Shown in pieces: positions 1 to 8,687 of a DNA stretch of 64,000 bases. The stretch's first letter is position 1; each line of letters opens with the position of its first letter. Location of the stretch: NCBI GenBank assembly GCA_035295745.1, contig DATGIL010000069.1, forward strand, positions 103,889 to 167,888, in the 5' to 3' direction. The DNA comes from JAIQFL01 sp035295745 (lineage in GTDB: Bacteria; Acidobacteriota; Terriglobia; Bryobacterales; Bryobacteraceae). Under the pieces are notes generated by a model that had not been told where the DNA came from, ran no database searches, and worked only from the letters and a program-made list of their open reading frames with translations. Both the position numbers and the translations under genes were made by a program.

Positions 1-1
1 C

Positions 2-1168
2 GCATTTTACGGATCGAAGGCCGTTCTGGCGGTGTATCTTGCGGAGAAGGTTGCGCTCGGGCCTCAAGTGGCGGGCACGCTGGTGGGAGCGTTCTCAGGC
101 GTGCTCTATTTCCTGCCGATCCTCGCAGGCACTTTGGTGGACCGGTATGGCTTTCGGCGGACGTTGGCGGTCTGTTTTGCGATTTTCACTGTCGGCTATT
201 TCCTGATCGGCCTGGCTGGATTGCAGTTCGGCCAAAGAATCGCGGCGGCGGTGGGGCGAACGCCTTACATGGTTGCGGTGCTGCTGCTGACCGCGGTCGG
301 CGGCTCCCTCATTAAGCCCTGCATTGTGGGGACGGTGGCGAATACCTCCTCGGACCAGACGCGCTCGCTCGGGTATTCAATTTATTACACGTTGGTGAAC
401 CTGGGGGGCGCACTCGGGCCGGTTCTGGCGTTGCAGGTGCGCGAGGGGCTCGGCATTGAGTACGTATTGATCATGTCGTCTGCGACATCGTTCGCGCTGT
501 TTGTCGGCACGCTGATATTCTTCCGTGAGCCGCCGCTGAAAGAGTCGCGTTCGGAGCGCACCATGGCTCAAATTCTGAAGGACATGGTGCTGGTGTTCGG
601 GAACTTGCGGTTCATGCTGTTCCTGATGATCGCGTCCGGGTTCTACATCCTGTTCTGGCAAATCTTCTACTCCTTCCCTTTCTACGTGCGTGAGGTCCTG
701 CATTTCGAACGATTCGAACTATTGGAGACCGTGGATGCGTGGTCGATCATCGTGCTGACCGTCCCGGCCACGGCGATGGTCAAGAACTGGAAGCCGATCC
801 ACGCGATCTCGCTCGGATTCCTGATCGCGAGTTTGGCCTGGCTGTTAATCCCGGCGGCGCCGTCCGTTGGAATCTCCATCGTCGCGATGGCGCTGTTTGC
901 CGCGGGAGAAGCAACGTTTGCGCCACGATTCTATGAGTACGTGGCCAGCCTGGCACCGCCCAAACAATTAGGCACGTTTATGGGGTTCGCGTTTCTACCA
1001 GTCTCGATCGGCTCGTTCGTAGCGGGTCCGCTGGCGGGCTGGCTCGTCACCAACTACGTTCGAGGCGGACAGCCCAACATGCTGTGGTACATTCTGGCGG
1101 GGATCGGACTTGCATCCACTGTGGCGATGGTCCTGTACAACGCCGTCCTGGTGAAGAGGGAAGCATGA
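2..1168 (+). CDS. MFS/POT-type transporter, 5' end outside window
   Basis: Inner-membrane secondary transporter of the major facilitator superfamily, most like proton-coupled oligopeptide (POT/PTR2) carriers. The frame is open from base 2 and reads AFYGSKAVLAVYL before the first possible start at 32, which resembles the first-helix region of POT carriers, so the gene begins upstream of the window. About ten hydrophobic segments are visible. A loop motif LVDRYGFRRT lies near residue 36 of the part counted from base 32, and an SLIKPCIVGTVA segment near 93. The gene stands alone, 114 bases before a hydrolase gene on the same strand. The substrate cannot be read from the sequence; peptide transport is an inference from family resemblance. 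Confidence 0.8.
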   Translation, partial: AFYGSKAVLAVYLAEKVALGPQVAGTLVGAFSGVLYFLPILAGTLVDRYGFRRTLAVCFAIFTVGYFLIGLAGLQFGQRIAAAVGRTPYMVAVLLLTAVGGSLIKPCIVGTVANTSSDQTRSLGYSIYYTLVNLGGALGPVLALQVREGLGIEYVLIMSSATSFALFVGTLIFFREPPLKESRSERTMAQILKDMVLVFGNLRFMLFLMIASGFYILFWQIFYSFPFYVREVLHFERFELLETVDAWSIIVLTVPATAMVKNWKPIHAISLGFLIASLAWLLIPAAPSVGISIVAMALFAAGEATFAPRFYEYVASLAPPKQLGTFMGFAFLPVSIGSFVAGPLAGWLVTNYVRGGQPNMLWYILAGIGLASTVAMVLYNAVLVKREA

Positions 1169-1282
1169 ACTGGACCCCCTCTTTCCGGAGCCTCCTGGCC
1201 AGCGAGGGGCGCGATCAGCACTGATAAGATGATCTGGACGCCCGAGTAACCGGACGTCGGATCCACAACTTGGGAGGATTAA

Positions 1283-2170
1283 ATGAGCCTCGGATTCTGT
1301 CCCAGAATGGTACCGCTCTTCGTTATCGTCACGATCGCCGTGTCCGCCCAGCAATTGGCGCCACCTCAGCGCGAGATCCCGCTGGATCCGGGTGTAGCTC
1401 CCGGGTCCGAGAACTGGAACTGGAGCGAAACGCAGACTTCGACCTCAACGGGCATGCCGATGGTACAGAATGTCGTTCGCCCAGTCCTGCAATACTACCC
1501 CGCCGACAGGAGTTCTGCCGTTGGGACGGCGATGATTGTTGCTCCAGGCGGCGGTTTCCGGAACCTCATGATGAGTTATGAAGGAGTGGACATCGCTCGC
1601 CGCCTGAATGCCGCAGGCATCGATGCCTTCGTCCTCAAGTACCGGCTGACCCACACCGACTCCAAGGGAGTCGCAGGCGGAAGTGGCAGTGGAGCTGACA
1701 ATCCGCAGCGCGGCCAGAACGTGCGCGAATTGGCCGGTGCCGATGGACAGCAGGCCGTACGCATCATCCGGCAGCACGCAGCCGAGTACGGTTTCCGCCC
1801 CGACCGTATCGGCATGATCGGCTATTCGGCGGGTGGCGCCGTGCTCCTCTCGGCTGTTACCGGTCCGCCCGACTCCCGGCCCAACTTCGCGGCGCCGATC
1901 TATGCCGCTGGGGCTGATACCGCTAAGCCTCCAACCGACGGCGCACCACCGCTGTTCATCGCCGTAGCCTCAGACGATCAAGCTGTCGGATGGCAAGGCT
2001 CTGTTGATCTCTACACCGCGTGGCGCAAGGCCAATATACCCGTCGAACTGCACATCTTCCAGACCGGCCTGCACGGCTTCACCAAGAAGGGTGGCGGTGC
2101 CGACCATTATTTGGACCGGTTGGAAGAATGGCTCAGAGTCAACGGCTGGCTGACAAAAGCTGGGCTGTGA
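1283..2170 (+). CDS. secreted alpha/beta hydrolase (esterase-like)
   Basis: Predicted exported alpha/beta-hydrolase of the dienelactone hydrolase/acetyl-esterase type, about 295 residues. An N-terminal signal peptide (hydrophobic 9-21) ends near SAQQ. A PGGGF oxyanion-type motif lies near 89-93. The nucleophile elbow GYSAGG places Ser182, and Asp231/232 (ASDD) and His264 (GLHGF) complete a likely triad. The start is supported by a strong Shine-Dalgarno (GGGAGG) seven bases before the ATG. Family members deacetylate or de-esterify plant polysaccharides and other esters, which would fit the nearby xylulokinase, but the substrate is not shown by the sequence. Confidence 0.85.
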   Translation: MSLGFCPRMVPLFVIVTIAVSAQQLAPPQREIPLDPGVAPGSENWNWSETQTSTSTGMPMVQNVVRPVLQYYPADRSSAVGTAMIVAPGGGFRNLMMSYEGVDIARRLNAAGIDAFVLKYRLTHTDSKGVAGGSGSGADNPQRGQNVRELAGADGQQAVRIIRQHAAEYGFRPDRIGMIGYSAGGAVLLSAVTGPPDSRPNFAAPIYAAGADTAKPPTDGAPPLFIAVASDDQAVGWQGSVDLYTAWRKANIPVELHIFQTGLHGFTKKGGGADHYLDRLEEWLRVNGWLTKAGL

Positions 2171-2575
2171 CGCCTTCTTTTTAGAACTGCAGGAGATCAC
2201 TGAAATACGCTACGTGGGTTGGTTGCAGGCGCTGGGTTGTTCAGCGGTTCATCGACGTTCCCATCTTTGCAAACCGAGTGCCGGCGCGCACGGTGGCTGG
2301 AGGCGCGTCGACCGCCACCCTCTTTGGTGACGCGTATGGTGAAGTCTTACGAAAGATGGGGTAAGGCTGCACTTTCGGTGCCCGCCCGGACTCGATCGCG
2401 TTTCGCGGATGCCCAACGTATTTCTTCGGGGCAGTCATCGATTGGTCGTCTGCCAATCCATTAAGCTCCGGCCCGGCCAAATCGGGCAATGCGGAACATC
2501 GAGATCCGATGCCGGTCGAAAATCCCTGAGAAGCAAGCAATGAAGAGTCTGGACACGCAAGCCTGGCTGCCTTGC
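2171..2575. other. 405-base intergenic stretch, no gene seen
   Basis: Lies between the convergent hydrolase and sensor-kinase genes. The short open frames here have no recognisable content and no ribosome binding sites. I see no clear hairpin-plus-T terminator and no repeat. Confidence 0.5.
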
Positions 2576-3910
2576 CTACGCGGCATCTGTCACCGCGACG
2601 CTGCCGTTCTTCACGGGGATTTCCAACTCCACCTCGAGCCCCGGCTGTGCGTTCCGCGCCCGAATACTTCCCTCATGTAACTCGATTGCGCGGCGTGCGA
2701 TCGAGAGTCCCAATCCAATGCCTCCGCTCGACCGATCTCGGTCGCTTTCCACACGGTAAAACGCGTCGAAAAGTCGTGGAAGGGCCTCCGGTGGGACTCC
2801 GGGTCCGTAGTCTCGCACGTCTACCACGGCCTTGCCGTTGTTCCGCCCGAGGGAGACTTCGACCGGCGATTCTCGCGGCGCGTAGCGAATCGCGTTGCGA
2901 ATCACATTCTCCACCGCTCGCCGCAGCATCTCCGGGTCTCCGGCCACGGTCACAGGCTCGCGCTTTTCATATTTCAACTGACAGCCGTGCGCGGCGGCTT
3001 CGATAGTCGAATCGTCTACCAGTTGCTGCACCAGTTCGTCCAAACGCACGGGGTTGCGCCGCAGAGAACTGGGATCGCCCTCTGCCCGAGTGACTTGGAG
3101 GAGTTGGCCTACCAGCGCGTTCAGCCGGTCCGATTCCTTCTGAATCCGATTGAGCGCGGCATTCAGATCGTCGCCGGACCGCGCCAATTCCACGGCCACT
3201 CCAAGTCTTGCCAGCGGCGAGCGCAGTTCGTGCGAGATGTCGAGCAGGAGTCTGCGTTCGGCCGTGAGCAGGGTTTCGATGCGATCGGCCATGCGATCGA
3301 AAGTGCGTGCCAACTGGCCGAGTTCGTCGCGCCGGTCGGACCCGGCCCGCGTCGAAAGATCGCCCTTCCCGAAACGTTCTACGGCCTTCTGCAGGGCCCG
3401 GACGGGGCTGGTGAGATGGAATGCAAGCCAATAGCACAGCAGCACCGCCGCTGCCATCATGAACACATGCTCCGGCATCAGGAACCATGACCCCGGAGTC
3501 TCGCGGGGGACGATCAGAAAGAACCAGTAATGTCCGTCATCCGCGGGACGCGCGACCATGCCGTCGCCAGCCCGGATGTACGGAAAGGCGGGGCGCCTGC
3601 GCGCGCGCCGCACCAGGTCGGAACGGTCCTCATTCGTCAGCAGGTCGCGGCCTTTCTCGTCAGTCAGGACACCCTTCGCGTCGTAGATCTTCTGCAGATT
3701 ATCCAGAAAAAGCTGGAGCGCCGGACGGCCGCCGGTCTCGTAACTGACCCGCGCTTCCTCCAGTTGAAACTTGACGAGCCGCGCGCCGGGAGCCTGCTGG
3801 TCGGAAGCATTCTGATTCACGCTCAGTGCGGAAATGAAGGCCGAGCCCACCACGAAAATGGCGAGTGTGCACCAGAACCAGAGCAGGATCTTGGCAAAGA
3901 GCGTTCTCAT
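2576..3910 (-). CDS. CpxA-like sensor histidine kinase
   Basis: Inner-membrane sensor kinase of 444 residues. An N-terminal transmembrane helix (about 7-28) and a second (about 145-165) flank a periplasmic sensor domain of roughly 115 residues. Then come a HAMP linker, an HisKA domain with H-box DISHELRSPLARL (phospho-accepting His227), and an HATPase domain with N box (NVIRNAIRYA), DYGPGVP and GLGLSIARRA motifs. The start overlaps the stop of the response-regulator gene by four bases (ATGA), so the two are translationally coupled. Layout and H-box resemble E. coli CpxA, and the divergent neighbour is a CpxP/Spy-like protein. The sensed signal is inferred to be envelope or metal stress. Confidence 0.9.
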   Translation of the reverse strand: MRTLFAKILLWFWCTLAIFVVGSAFISALSVNQNASDQQAPGARLVKFQLEEARVSYETGGRPALQLFLDNLQKIYDAKGVLTDEKGRDLLTNEDRSDLVRRARRRPAFPYIRAGDGMVARPADDGHYWFFLIVPRETPGSWFLMPEHVFMMAAAVLLCYWLAFHLTSPVRALQKAVERFGKGDLSTRAGSDRRDELGQLARTFDRMADRIETLLTAERRLLLDISHELRSPLARLGVAVELARSGDDLNAALNRIQKESDRLNALVGQLLQVTRAEGDPSSLRRNPVRLDELVQQLVDDSTIEAAAHGCQLKYEKREPVTVAGDPEMLRRAVENVIRNAIRYAPRESPVEVSLGRNNGKAVVDVRDYGPGVPPEALPRLFDAFYRVESDRDRSSGGIGLGLSIARRAIELHEGSIRARNAQPGLEVELEIPVKNGSVAVTDAA

Positions 3911-4599
3911 TCCGCCGCCGCATCCTCGGGCGTCCGGCAGAACTGGTAGCCCACGCCGCGGATCGTTTTGATGAGTGTATCACCGGCCTCCAGCTTTTTG
4001 CGGAGGTGGCTGATATGCATGTCGATGGAGCGGTCGAACGCCGTGGCCTTGCGGTTGTAAAAATTCTCCATGAGCGTATCGCGCGAAAGCACTCGCCCGG
4101 CGGACCGCATCAACAACTCCAGTATGTCGAATTCGAACGTGGTCAACTCCACGTGCTTGCCGTGGGCAGTCACTTCGCGCGTGCCGGTATCGAGGATCAC
4201 ACCGTTCACTTCGAGCCGTCCCGGAACGGCTGCGGGTCGAGGTTCATAGCGGCGCAAAATCGCCCGAATGCGTGCTGCCAGTTCGCGCGGGTTGAATGGC
4301 TTCGGCAAGTAGTCGTCGGCACCCAGCTCGAGTCCAACGATGCGGTCCACATCTTCGCCCCGCGCGGTCAGCATGATCACGGGCACCTTGCTCTTTTGCC
4401 GCAGGCGGCGCAGGATTTCGAAGCCGTCGATTCCCGGCAACATCACGTCGAGCACGACCAGGTCAATTCCGGGCTGGGACGCATGGTCCAGGCCCCGATG
4501 GCCTTCGTGCTCGAATTCCACCGTAAAGCCTTCCCGCTTGAGGAACTCGCCCAACAACGAGCAGAGTTCCGCGTCATCGTCGACCAATAAGATGGGCAC
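3907..4599 (-). CDS. CpxR/OmpR-family response regulator
   Basis: DNA-binding response regulator of 230 residues, partner of the following kinase. The receiver domain (1-115) has the acidic cluster DDD at 7-9, phospho-acceptor Asp51 in VVLDVMLPG, Thr78 and Lys100. A winged-helix OmpR-type DNA-binding domain occupies about 130-224, with the recognition-helix region DRSIDMHISHLRKKLE and the wing IRGVGYQF. The start is GTG at 4599 and no strong Shine-Dalgarno is seen. The 200-base gap to the divergent periplasmic-protein gene holds two CpxR-box-like direct repeats, suggesting that this protein controls both transcripts, including its own. Confidence 0.92.
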   Translation of the reverse strand: MPILLVDDDAELCSLLGEFLKREGFTVEFEHEGHRGLDHASQPGIDLVVLDVMLPGIDGFEILRRLRQKSKVPVIMLTARGEDVDRIVGLELGADDYLPKPFNPRELAARIRAILRRYEPRPAAVPGRLEVNGVILDTGTREVTAHGKHVELTTFEFDILELLMRSAGRVLSRDTLMENFYNRKATAFDRSIDMHISHLRKKLEAGDTLIKTIRGVGYQFCRTPEDAAAE

Positions 4600-4653
4600 G
4601 GTTAAAACTTACCATGGCTGCAATTCGGTGGGCGTAAGTCTTGGTGTTCTACT

Positions 4654-4668
4654 GTAAGACTTCGTAAA
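4654..4668 (+). promoter_or_regulatory. CpxR-box-like direct repeat 1
   Basis: GTAAG-ACTTC-GTAAA, two pentamers with a five-base spacer. The E. coli CpxR box is GTAAA-N(4-8)-GTAAA, so this is a one-mismatch match in the right context. Confidence 0.55.
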
Positions 4669-4725
4669 TCGGCGCCGTCACCGCAACCAGCGGGTGGCAC
4701 TCGGGTTCATCTCAACGAGGCACCT

Positions 4726-4740
4726 TTTACACAGATTTAC
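4726..4740 (-). promoter_or_regulatory. CpxR-box-like direct repeat 2 (perfect consensus)
   Basis: The plus strand reads TTTAC-ACAGA-TTTAC, so the minus strand reads GTAAA-TCTGT-GTAAA, an exact match to the E. coli CpxR consensus with a five-base spacer. It lies 60-75 bases before the start of the Spy/CpxP-like gene. Confidence 0.6.
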
Positions 4741-4799
4741 CGCGCGGACAAATCAAACTTACGGTAGGCCTCTACAGTCGAAATGAGAGGTATTTAGTC

Positions 4800-5276
4800 A
4801 TGAAAACTTATTTGACGAGATTCGCAACGGTCGCGGCTCTGGCCGCCGGAATGGCATTTGCCCAAACGACCCCCGCACCGGCCACGGCACCCCAGACGGG
4901 TACAGGCAAGGCTGCTGTGAGGCCGCGCGCTGCCATGCGTCGCCGGATGATGCAGGCGCTGAATCTGACGCCCGATCAGAAGCAGCAGGCACAGGCGATT
5001 TTCCAACAGACCAGGCAGAGCGTACAGCCGATCGCACAGCAGGCGAAACAGAACCGACAGGCTCTGGCCGATGCCGTCAAGGCCAACGACACCGCAAAGA
5101 TCCAGCAACTCGCCTCGCAACAGGGTAGCCTGAATGGCCAACTGCTGACGCTCCGTTCCGAATCCATGGCGAAGTTCTATAACATTCTTACTCCGGATCA
5201 ACGCGCCAAGGCTGACCAGATGCAGATGAAGATCCAACAGCTCCGGCAGCAACGCAGAGCTGCGTTCCAAGGCTAA
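4800..5276 (+). CDS. Spy/CpxP-like periplasmic protein with two LTxxQ motifs
   Basis: Small exported protein of 158 residues. A signal peptide (hydrophobic about 8-20) ends AMAFAQ. The mature part is helical and rich in Gln, Ala and Arg, with two LTPDQ motifs at 56-60 and 130-134, the signature of the Spy/CpxP (LTXXQ) family. Members are periplasmic chaperones; CpxP also represses the sensor kinase CpxA. Its divergent position next to the CpxAR-like genes, with CpxR-box-like repeats between, supports a CpxP/Spy role. A strong terminator follows 34 bases after the stop, so it is monocistronic. The split between a CpxP-type (feedback) and a Spy-type (chaperone only) role cannot be decided from sequence. 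Confidence 0.85.
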   Translation: MKTYLTRFATVAALAAGMAFAQTTPAPATAPQTGTGKAAVRPRAAMRRRMMQALNLTPDQKQQAQAIFQQTRQSVQPIAQQAKQNRQALADAVKANDTAKIQQLASQQGSLNGQLLTLRSESMAKFYNILTPDQRAKADQMQMKIQQLRQQRRAAFQG

Positions 5277-5309
5277 TCGAAGCAACGTCCGAACACCGGC
5301 CAACCTGAC

Positions 5310-5339
5310 GGGGCCCCATTTGCGGGCCCCATTTTTTTT
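5310..5339 (+). terminator. Rho-independent terminator
   Basis: A 7-bp GC-only stem, GGGGCCC (5310-5316) pairing with GGGCCCC (5324-5330), has a 7-base loop and is followed by A and eight Ts. It ends the Spy/CpxP-like transcript and insulates the xylulokinase gene. Confidence 0.9.
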
Positions 5340-5375
5340 CTGCATAGCGCGCTGGCGGCCAGCTACGATATCCCT

Positions 5376-6866
5376 ATGTGGCTTGGCATCGACATTGGCA
5401 CCGGCGGGACACGCGCCCTCCTGATCGACAACCGCGGCGTGGTCCGCGCGGGGTATACCGCTCCTCACGAGGAAATGCAGATGGAGCGTCCGCTGTGGGC
5501 CGAGCAGCGTCCCGGCAATTGGTGGGACGCTGCCGTTCTCGCGATTCGCGGCGTTCTGGGCACTGCCCGTGTCTCTGGACGAGATATTCTGGGCGTCGGC
5601 CTTTCGGGCCAGATGCACGGTCTCGTGATTCTTGATAGTGGCGACGAGGTGATCCGGCCGTCGCTGATCTGGTGCGACCAGCGCAGCCAGGCGCAGGTGG
5701 ACGCGGTTAACGCCAAACTCGGCCGCGACAAGGTTCTGCAGTCCATCGCCAATCCCGTCCTTACCGGGTTCACATTGCCCAAGCTGCTGTGGGTGAGGGA
5801 TCACGAGCCGCATTACTTCGAACGGGTTCGCAAGGTGCTGCTGCCCAAGGACTATGTGCGCTTCCGCCTCACCGGGGAGTTCGCTTCGGAAGTGTCCGAC
5901 GCTTCCGGCACCGCGCTTTTCGACGTGGTGAATCGCCGCTGGTCCTTCGAGATGATGGATGGGTTGGGGCTGGATCGCACGATCCTGCCCACCTGCTACG
6001 AATCCACGGAAGTGACTGGCAAGATCACCGCGGATGTCGCCGACCTGACGGGTTTGCAGGCCGGCACGCCGGTGGTCGGCGGCGGCGGCGACCAGGCTGC
6101 CAGCGCCGTCGGCAATGGCATTGTCGAAGAGGGCATTGTGTCCTGCACGCTGGGGACTTCCGGCGTGGTGTTTGCACACATGGAAAAGGTGGCCTACGAT
6201 CCGGCGGGCCGGGTTCACACCTTTTGCCATGCTGTGCCCGGCAAGTGGCATGTGATGGGAGTCACGCAGGGGGCCGGGCTCAGTTTGCAGTGGTTCAGAA
6301 ATCAATTGGCGGGGGGAGCCTCTTACGACTCGCTGACCGCCGAAGCGGCGAATTCGCCTGCGGGCGCGCAGGGTCTCTTTTGGCTCCCCTACCTGATGGG
6401 CGAGCGAACGCCGCATCTCGACGCGCTGGCTCGCGGGGGCTGGATCGGACTGACCGCGCGCCACACTCGCGCCGATCTGATTCGCTCGGTAATCGAAGGC
6501 GTCTCGTACAGCCAGCGCGATTGTCTGGAGATCATCGAGTCGCTCGGCGTCCCCATCAGTTCCGTCCGCGCTTCAGGTGGAGGCGCACAGAGCGCCTTCT
6601 GGCGGAAGTTGCTGGCCGCCATTCTGAATCATCGTGTGGTCACGTTACAGACGCAGGAGGGATCGGCATACGGAGCCGCGCTTCTCGCCTTAGCGGGCTC
6701 TGGCGAGTATGCGTCCGTGCCGGAGGTTTGCCGCGTCGCAATCCACGAGACCGATACCGTGGTGGCGGCCGAGGCGGATGAGACGTTTTACCGGAAAGGA
6801 CATCGGGTCTACCAGGCACTCTACCAGGCGCTCAAGCCGATCTATCCGCAGATCGCGGCGCTCTGA
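5376..6866 (+). CDS. xylB: xylulokinase
   Basis: FGGY-family sugar kinase of 496 residues, the usual xylulokinase length, phosphorylating D-xylulose to xylulose 5-phosphate for the pentose phosphate pathway. N-terminal phosphate loop DIGTGGTRALL at 5-15. GLSGQMHG and LIWCDQRS match the XylB substrate region, the latter with the catalytic Asp. GGGGDQAA, TLGTSGVV and a C-terminal ASGGGAQSAFWRK helix complete the actin-like fold. No strong Shine-Dalgarno is visible before the ATG. No xylose isomerase gene is nearby. Other FGGY kinases (ribulokinase, glycerol kinase) are less likely from these motifs. Confidence 0.9.
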   Translation: MWLGIDIGTGGTRALLIDNRGVVRAGYTAPHEEMQMERPLWAEQRPGNWWDAAVLAIRGVLGTARVSGRDILGVGLSGQMHGLVILDSGDEVIRPSLIWCDQRSQAQVDAVNAKLGRDKVLQSIANPVLTGFTLPKLLWVRDHEPHYFERVRKVLLPKDYVRFRLTGEFASEVSDASGTALFDVVNRRWSFEMMDGLGLDRTILPTCYESTEVTGKITADVADLTGLQAGTPVVGGGGDQAASAVGNGIVEEGIVSCTLGTSGVVFAHMEKVAYDPAGRVHTFCHAVPGKWHVMGVTQGAGLSLQWFRNQLAGGASYDSLTAEAANSPAGAQGLFWLPYLMGERTPHLDALARGGWIGLTARHTRADLIRSVIEGVSYSQRDCLEIIESLGVPISSVRASGGGAQSAFWRKLLAAILNHRVVTLQTQEGSAYGAALLALAGSGEYASVPEVCRVAIHETDTVVAAEADETFYRKGHRVYQALYQALKPIYPQIAAL

Positions 6867-6913
6867 CGGATCTGCATTGTGAAGCATGCGGGGAATGGCC
6901 ACTGGGCTGGTGC

Positions 6914-7735
6914 TCAGTGACCGGCGGCACACGTGTTCAGCGCGGCCACGATGTCCGCGGGATTGGACGGATCGATGGAGCGTCCACTGAGCCCGGTGCA
7001 CGTAGGCCGGCTGCTTAACCCGCTGAGTGGCAGGGCGGGAAACTGGGTCGTGTCCTCTCCGCCGGCGCCGAACGCCATTTCATCGCGCACCGCGGCAAGG
7101 AACGCGCCGAGCGATGAGGTATCGGCCGTCGACGGACTCAGCATCTCTTCCACCGAGAGTTTACCGTCTTTGTTGCCATCAAGGCGTTGGAAGATACCGG
7201 GCAAAGTGCTTTGGTCGTTGAGATAGGACTGAAGCTGAGGCGTACTCTGCAGGCCGATTGAGCGAGTGAGTTGTTGCTGCGCCAGTACGCCGAGCCGCAG
7301 CCACATCTCGTGCGCAGCCGCATCGCTGCCCGGCGTGGGTGAGCAGACCGGTGTTCCGCCGCGCTGATCGATGGTGCACGTCTCCGTGCCGGTCTTGCCG
7401 GGGGCCACCGGTTCGGCTGCGACGACGAACGATTGCGTATCGGCCTTCACGACAGTGTATAAGTGACCGCCGGTCACGCCTGAAATAAGCTTTTCGTCCT
7501 GGAGGCCGCAGGCGCGGAGTTGGACGAGATCCGAGACGTAAGTGCCCCGGACCTTGAGGCAAGTCGCCTGGGCGACGGCGATCTGCTTAAGATTGTTCTG
7601 CGCCTGCGCGCGGTTGGCTGCCTCGCGCACCTTCTGTGTCGCCGGGAGCAGCAAGCCGATCAGGATCGCAATGATAGCGATCACAACCAGCAGTTCAATC
7701 ACTGTAAAACCTTTGCGTTCCGTAGCTCTTGACAT
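6914..7735 (-). CDS. type II pseudopilin-like protein with EF-hand
   Basis: Predicted prepilin-like protein of 273 residues. The class III signal RKG/FTVIELL has a peptidase site between Gly9 and Phe10, Glu14 (position 5 of the mature chain) and one long hydrophobic helix (12-30). The following KVREAANRAQAQNNLKQI resembles DUF1559/TypeII-secretion G-like proteins. Residues 186-197 form a canonical EF-hand calcium loop (D186, N188, D190, K192, S194, E197). Two Cys pairs (about 59/76 and 120/131) could form disulfides. The start follows AGGAG at a spacing of ten. No other pilus genes are present, so the assembly machine must lie elsewhere. It may be a minor pseudopilin or a substrate of a type II-like system. 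Confidence 0.75.
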   Translation of the reverse strand: MSRATERKGFTVIELLVVIAIIAILIGLLLPATQKVREAANRAQAQNNLKQIAVAQATCLKVRGTYVSDLVQLRACGLQDEKLISGVTGGHLYTVVKADTQSFVVAAEPVAPGKTGTETCTIDQRGGTPVCSPTPGSDAAAHEMWLRLGVLAQQQLTRSIGLQSTPQLQSYLNDQSTLPGIFQRLDGNKDGKLSVEEMLSPSTADTSSLGAFLAAVRDEMAFGAGGEDTTQFPALPLSGLSSRPTCTGLSGRSIDPSNPADIVAALNTCAAGH

Positions 7736-7934
7736 GTGTTTCTCACTCCTGTCTGAGGGTAGCCATGGCCATCCGGTGAATCATGGAGGCTTTGTAAAAG
7801 TTTTGTGGAGTGCGCCGCGAGAAGTTCCGTAACGTTGTCTCCAGGTTCCCAACGCCAACGCGGGGGTGGCCGAGACGAAAGCGATATCCGACGCCCAGCC
7901 GTCCAAGGGCCTGGCGGTGATAGACTCTTCCCCA

Positions 7935-8687
7935 ATGACACCCAAATTCCTAGTGCTGGCCGCCTTCGCCGCCTCGTGCCTCTTCGCCCAGACGAAGCCC
8001 GTCTTCACCGAGACCTTCGAGTCGGGCAAAATCGATCCCGCTGTCTGGGATATCCGCACCACGGGCGCTGCCACCATCGCCGTGGAGCCCGCGGATGGCG
8101 CGCACGGCAAGTTCGCCCTGCATGTTCACTACCCGGAAATGACGCGCGGGAGCTACGCTTTTATCGTCGCGACCCACCTGCCCTCGTCGGTGGAGAAGCA
8201 CTTCTTTGGGCGCGCTTACATGAAGATCACCTCGGGCCTTACGCCTACTCACAATCCCCTCATCTTTGCCGGCGAACCCGGCTGGCCGCTCTCGAAATTC
8301 AATGAAATCGGCACTTACCGCACCGACTGGATGCCGTCTTATCAAGAGAACAAATCGCCCGCCGGGCAGGGAAGAGGCGAAGTAACCTACCGGTCCGAAG
8401 TGGTTCCGCCGCTCGACAAATGGTTTTTGCTCGAATGGGAATTCAGCGATGACCCATCGTTCATCACCCTCTGGGTGGATGGCCAGGTGGTTCAGAACAC
8501 CATGAACAACCAGAAGGTCGACACTGTGAAGTTCGACTGGCCCAAAGGCAGCGACACGGTCTCCGGTCTCGTTGGAGCCTTTAAGGAATTCGGCTTCGGC
8601 GCCCGTGCATGGCAGAACCCCATGACCGCCTTCGATGTCTACTACGACGACATCGCCATCGGCGGTTCCCGGCTCGGAGCAAAGTGA
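7935..8687 (+). CDS. secreted Cip1-like (polysaccharide lyase-fold) protein
   Basis: Exported protein of 250 residues. I prefer the ATG at 7935 over an in-frame upstream start at 7866, because it begins directly with a signal peptide (MTPKFLVLAAFAASCLFAQ). The mature part reads as a beta-jelly-roll: FTETFESGKIDPAVWDI near the start, FFGRAYMKI in the middle, WFLLEWEFSDD, TLWVDGQVV and DVYYDDIAIGG at the end. This pattern resembles Cip1-like polysaccharide-lyase/carbohydrate-binding proteins and concanavalin-type lectin folds. Catalytic activity cannot be judged. It would fit a plant-polymer-degrading lifestyle together with the esterase and xylulokinase. Confidence 0.6.
   Translation: MTPKFLVLAAFAASCLFAQTKPVFTETFESGKIDPAVWDIRTTGAATIAVEPADGAHGKFALHVHYPEMTRGSYAFIVATHLPSSVEKHFFGRAYMKITSGLTPTHNPLIFAGEPGWPLSKFNEIGTYRTDWMPSYQENKSPAGQGRGEVTYRSEVVPPLDKWFLLEWEFSDDPSFITLWVDGQVVQNTMNNQKVDTVKFDWPKGSDTVSGLVGAFKEFGFGARAWQNPMTAFDVYYDDIAIGGSRLGAK

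Larger units (their letters stand above)
4600..4799. promoter_or_regulatory. divergent control region of the Cpx-like system
   Basis: AT-richer 200-base gap between the response-regulator gene (leftward) and the Spy/CpxP-like gene (rightward). It carries five copies of a GTAAR pentamer family in both orientations: CTTAC at 4608, GTAAG at 4634, GTAAG-N5-GTAAA at 4654, TTTAC-N5-TTTAC at 4726 and CTTAC at 4758. Promoters for both genes must lie here. I do not assign -10/-35 boxes. Confidence 0.6.

Noticed and set aside
913..932. A GTTTGCGCCACGATT match to repeat A inside the MFS gene
   Set aside because: Only about a dozen bases match, in coding sequence, with no left end; taken as chance.
1165..1224. 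Short frame whose ATG overlaps the transporter stop (ATGA)
   Set aside because: Only 19 codons with no ribosome site of its own and no recognisable content.
4794..6464. 556-codon minus-strand frame opposite the Spy-like and xylulokinase genes
   Set aside because: It crosses the terminator and two well-supported genes; it is an antisense shadow of GC-rich coding sequence.
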